Position numbers and translations under genes: made by a program. The notes under the pieces are model-generated. The model was not told the origin of the DNA. It did no database searches and worked only from the letters and a program-made list of their open reading frames with translations. This document shows, piece by piece, positions 63,181-64,000 of a DNA stretch of 64,000 bases (the stretch's first letter is position 1; the number at the start of each line of letters is the position of its first letter). This DNA is from Bin87 sp965203195 (lineage in GTDB: Bacteria > Chloroflexota > Dehalococcoidia > Lucifugimonadales > UBA3495). The stretch is from assembly GCA_965203195.1 (NCBI GenBank), contig OZ241860.1:1302001-1366000 (forward strand), written 5' to 3'.

Positions 63181-64000
63181 CTAGCGGCCGGCGCCGGCGA
63201 TGCCGGCATTGTAGCCGCTGATGATGGGCTCCAGGCCGTCGCGGAAAACATCGGTAAGCCAGGCGGGATAAACGCCCACGGCCAGTATGCTGATGACCAG
63301 CAACGCTACCGGAACCATTTCCACCGGCGCGGCGTCGGTCAAATCGTCCCAGCGGGACGGGCGGGGGCCGAACAGCGTCCGCTGCATCATCCAGAGGATG
63401 TAGCCGGCGGCCAGGATGATGCCCAGCACGGCCAGAATGGTCAGTATCGGGAAAGCGCGAAAGCCGCCAAAGAATACCAGCAGTTCCGACACAAAGCCGC
63501 TCAACGCCGGCAGTCCCAGGGAAGCGGCGCCGGCCAGCAGGAACGCGCCCGACACGACCGGCATCCGGCCGGCAAGTCCGCCCAGATCGGGGATGTAGCG
63601 GGTGTGCGTCTTTTCGTACAGAATGCCTACGGCCACGAACAGCAGGCCGGTGATGGTGCCGTGGGTAAAGAGCTGCATCGCCGCCCCGGTAAGGCCGGCG
63701 TCGGTCAGCGCGCCGCCGACCACGGCCACGGAACCGACGCCAACCAGCACCAGCCCCATATGGCTGACGCTGGAATAGGCGATCAGCCGTTTCAGATCCG
63801 TTTGCCGCAGCGTCACCACGGCGCCGTACAGGATGCTGACCACGCCCAAGGCCACGACGGGCAGGGCGTAGGTTTGCAGCTGCTCCGGGAACATTCCGGC
63901 ATTGACGCGGAGCAGGCCGTAGCCGCCCATCTTGAGCATCACGCCGGCCAGCATTACGCTGCCGGCCGTGGGGGCGTCGGTGTGGGCATCCGGCAGCCAG
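63181..64000 (-). CDS. nuoM: NADH-quinone oxidoreductase subunit M, C-terminal part (truncated by window edge)
   Basis: The frame enters from the right edge with WLPDAHTDAPTAGSVMLAGV followed by MLKMGGYGLLR, the central NuoM signature with the conserved Lys. It runs to a TAG at 63181. DLKRLIAYSSVSHMGLVLVG and GLPALSGFVSELLVFFGGF are further NuoM motifs. About half of the usual 500 residues are in the window. It is followed by nuoN in the order found in most nuo operons. Confidence 0.95.
   Translation of the reverse strand, partial: WLPDAHTDAPTAGSVMLAGVMLKMGGYGLLRVNAGMFPEQLQTYALPVVALGVVSILYGAVVTLRQTDLKRLIAYSSVSHMGLVLVGVGSVAVVGGALTDAGLTGAAMQLFTHGTITGLLFVAVGILYEKTHTRYIPDLGGLAGRMPVVSGAFLLAGAASLGLPALSGFVSELLVFFGGFRAFPILTILAVLGIILAAGYILWMMQRTLFGPRPSRWDDLTDAAPVEMVPVALLVISILAVGVYPAWLTDVFRDGLEPIISGYNAGIAGAGR

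Overview
The window is high-GC bacterial DNA that looks chromosomal. It carries one 16S rRNA gene and several core genes (lepA, ruvB, tmk, pdxST, acs, nadK, nuo and sdh). Several traits fit a Chloroflexota bacterium near Dehalococcoidia/SAR202. The 16S gene stands alone with its own terminator, as in Dehalococcoides, where 16S and 23S-5S are unlinked. There is a two-gene cofG/cofH F420 operon with a luciferase-like oxidoreductase, a cytosolic reductive-dehalogenase/QueG-like Fe-S protein, a membrane-helix-free (HdrB-like) succinate dehydrogenase, and many scavenging oxidoreductases (GMC, SDR, BKACE, CoxL-like). The placement is inferred; the 16S gene should be placed on a tree.

Layout. 1-6.7 kb: the start of a TPP enzyme, two overlapping unknown ORFs, an alpha/beta hydrolase, a GMC oxidoreductase, a DUF4177 protein, an RdhA/QueG-like protein with a near-consensus promoter, and a PEP-mutase-like enzyme. 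7-12.5 kb: imelysin, diheme DUF1111 and second imelysin operon, with a convergent HTTM/VKGC-like gene that has an in-frame amber codon. 12.7-14.6 kb: 16S rRNA with promoter, long processing stem and terminator. 14.7-21 kb: SDR, a pRiA4b-ORF3-like protein, a membrane pyrophosphatase, a non-coding repeat and a BKACE enzyme. 21-26.6 kb: a duplicated-domain protein with a retropepsin-like protease, a CoxL-like subunit, and a tandemly duplicated MoaD-like/antitoxin fusion with PIN toxin. 26.5-36 kb: DUF3352, lepA, a nitrilase-family gene, a zinc-ribbon protein, XRE-ImmA with a truncated DUF4411 toxin, two small membrane proteins, acs. 36.4-42.4 kb: an ISAs1-type transposase remnant, a peptide ABC transporter (binding protein plus two permeases), ruvB. 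42.5-48.8 kb: cofG-cofH-cofD-cofC-LLM, then a FabI-like reductase. 48.9-55 kb: zinc-ribbon/TPR protein, the inverted second copy of the repeat, pdxS, pdxT, an R3H ATPase, tmk. 55.1-64 kb, minus strand: a probable selenoprotein of the SelW/Rdx family, a membrane protein, and a respiratory cluster transcribed as nuoM-nuoN-nadK-Nudix-sdhA-sdhB-HdrB-like subunit.

Three items deserve most attention. First, a SelW-like gene at 55142-55426 has UGA in the CxxU position and a SECIS-like hairpin behind it. Second, at 24.7-26.5 kb a MoaD/ThiS-like domain is fused upstream of a VapB-like antitoxin tail next to a PIN toxin; the module is tandemly duplicated, with only synonymous changes in the MoaD part. 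Third, a roughly 0.9-1 kb non-coding element is present twice in inverted orientation (18998-19962 and 49779-50666). Many proteins here also carry in-frame low-complexity expansions, which suggests frequent replication slippage.
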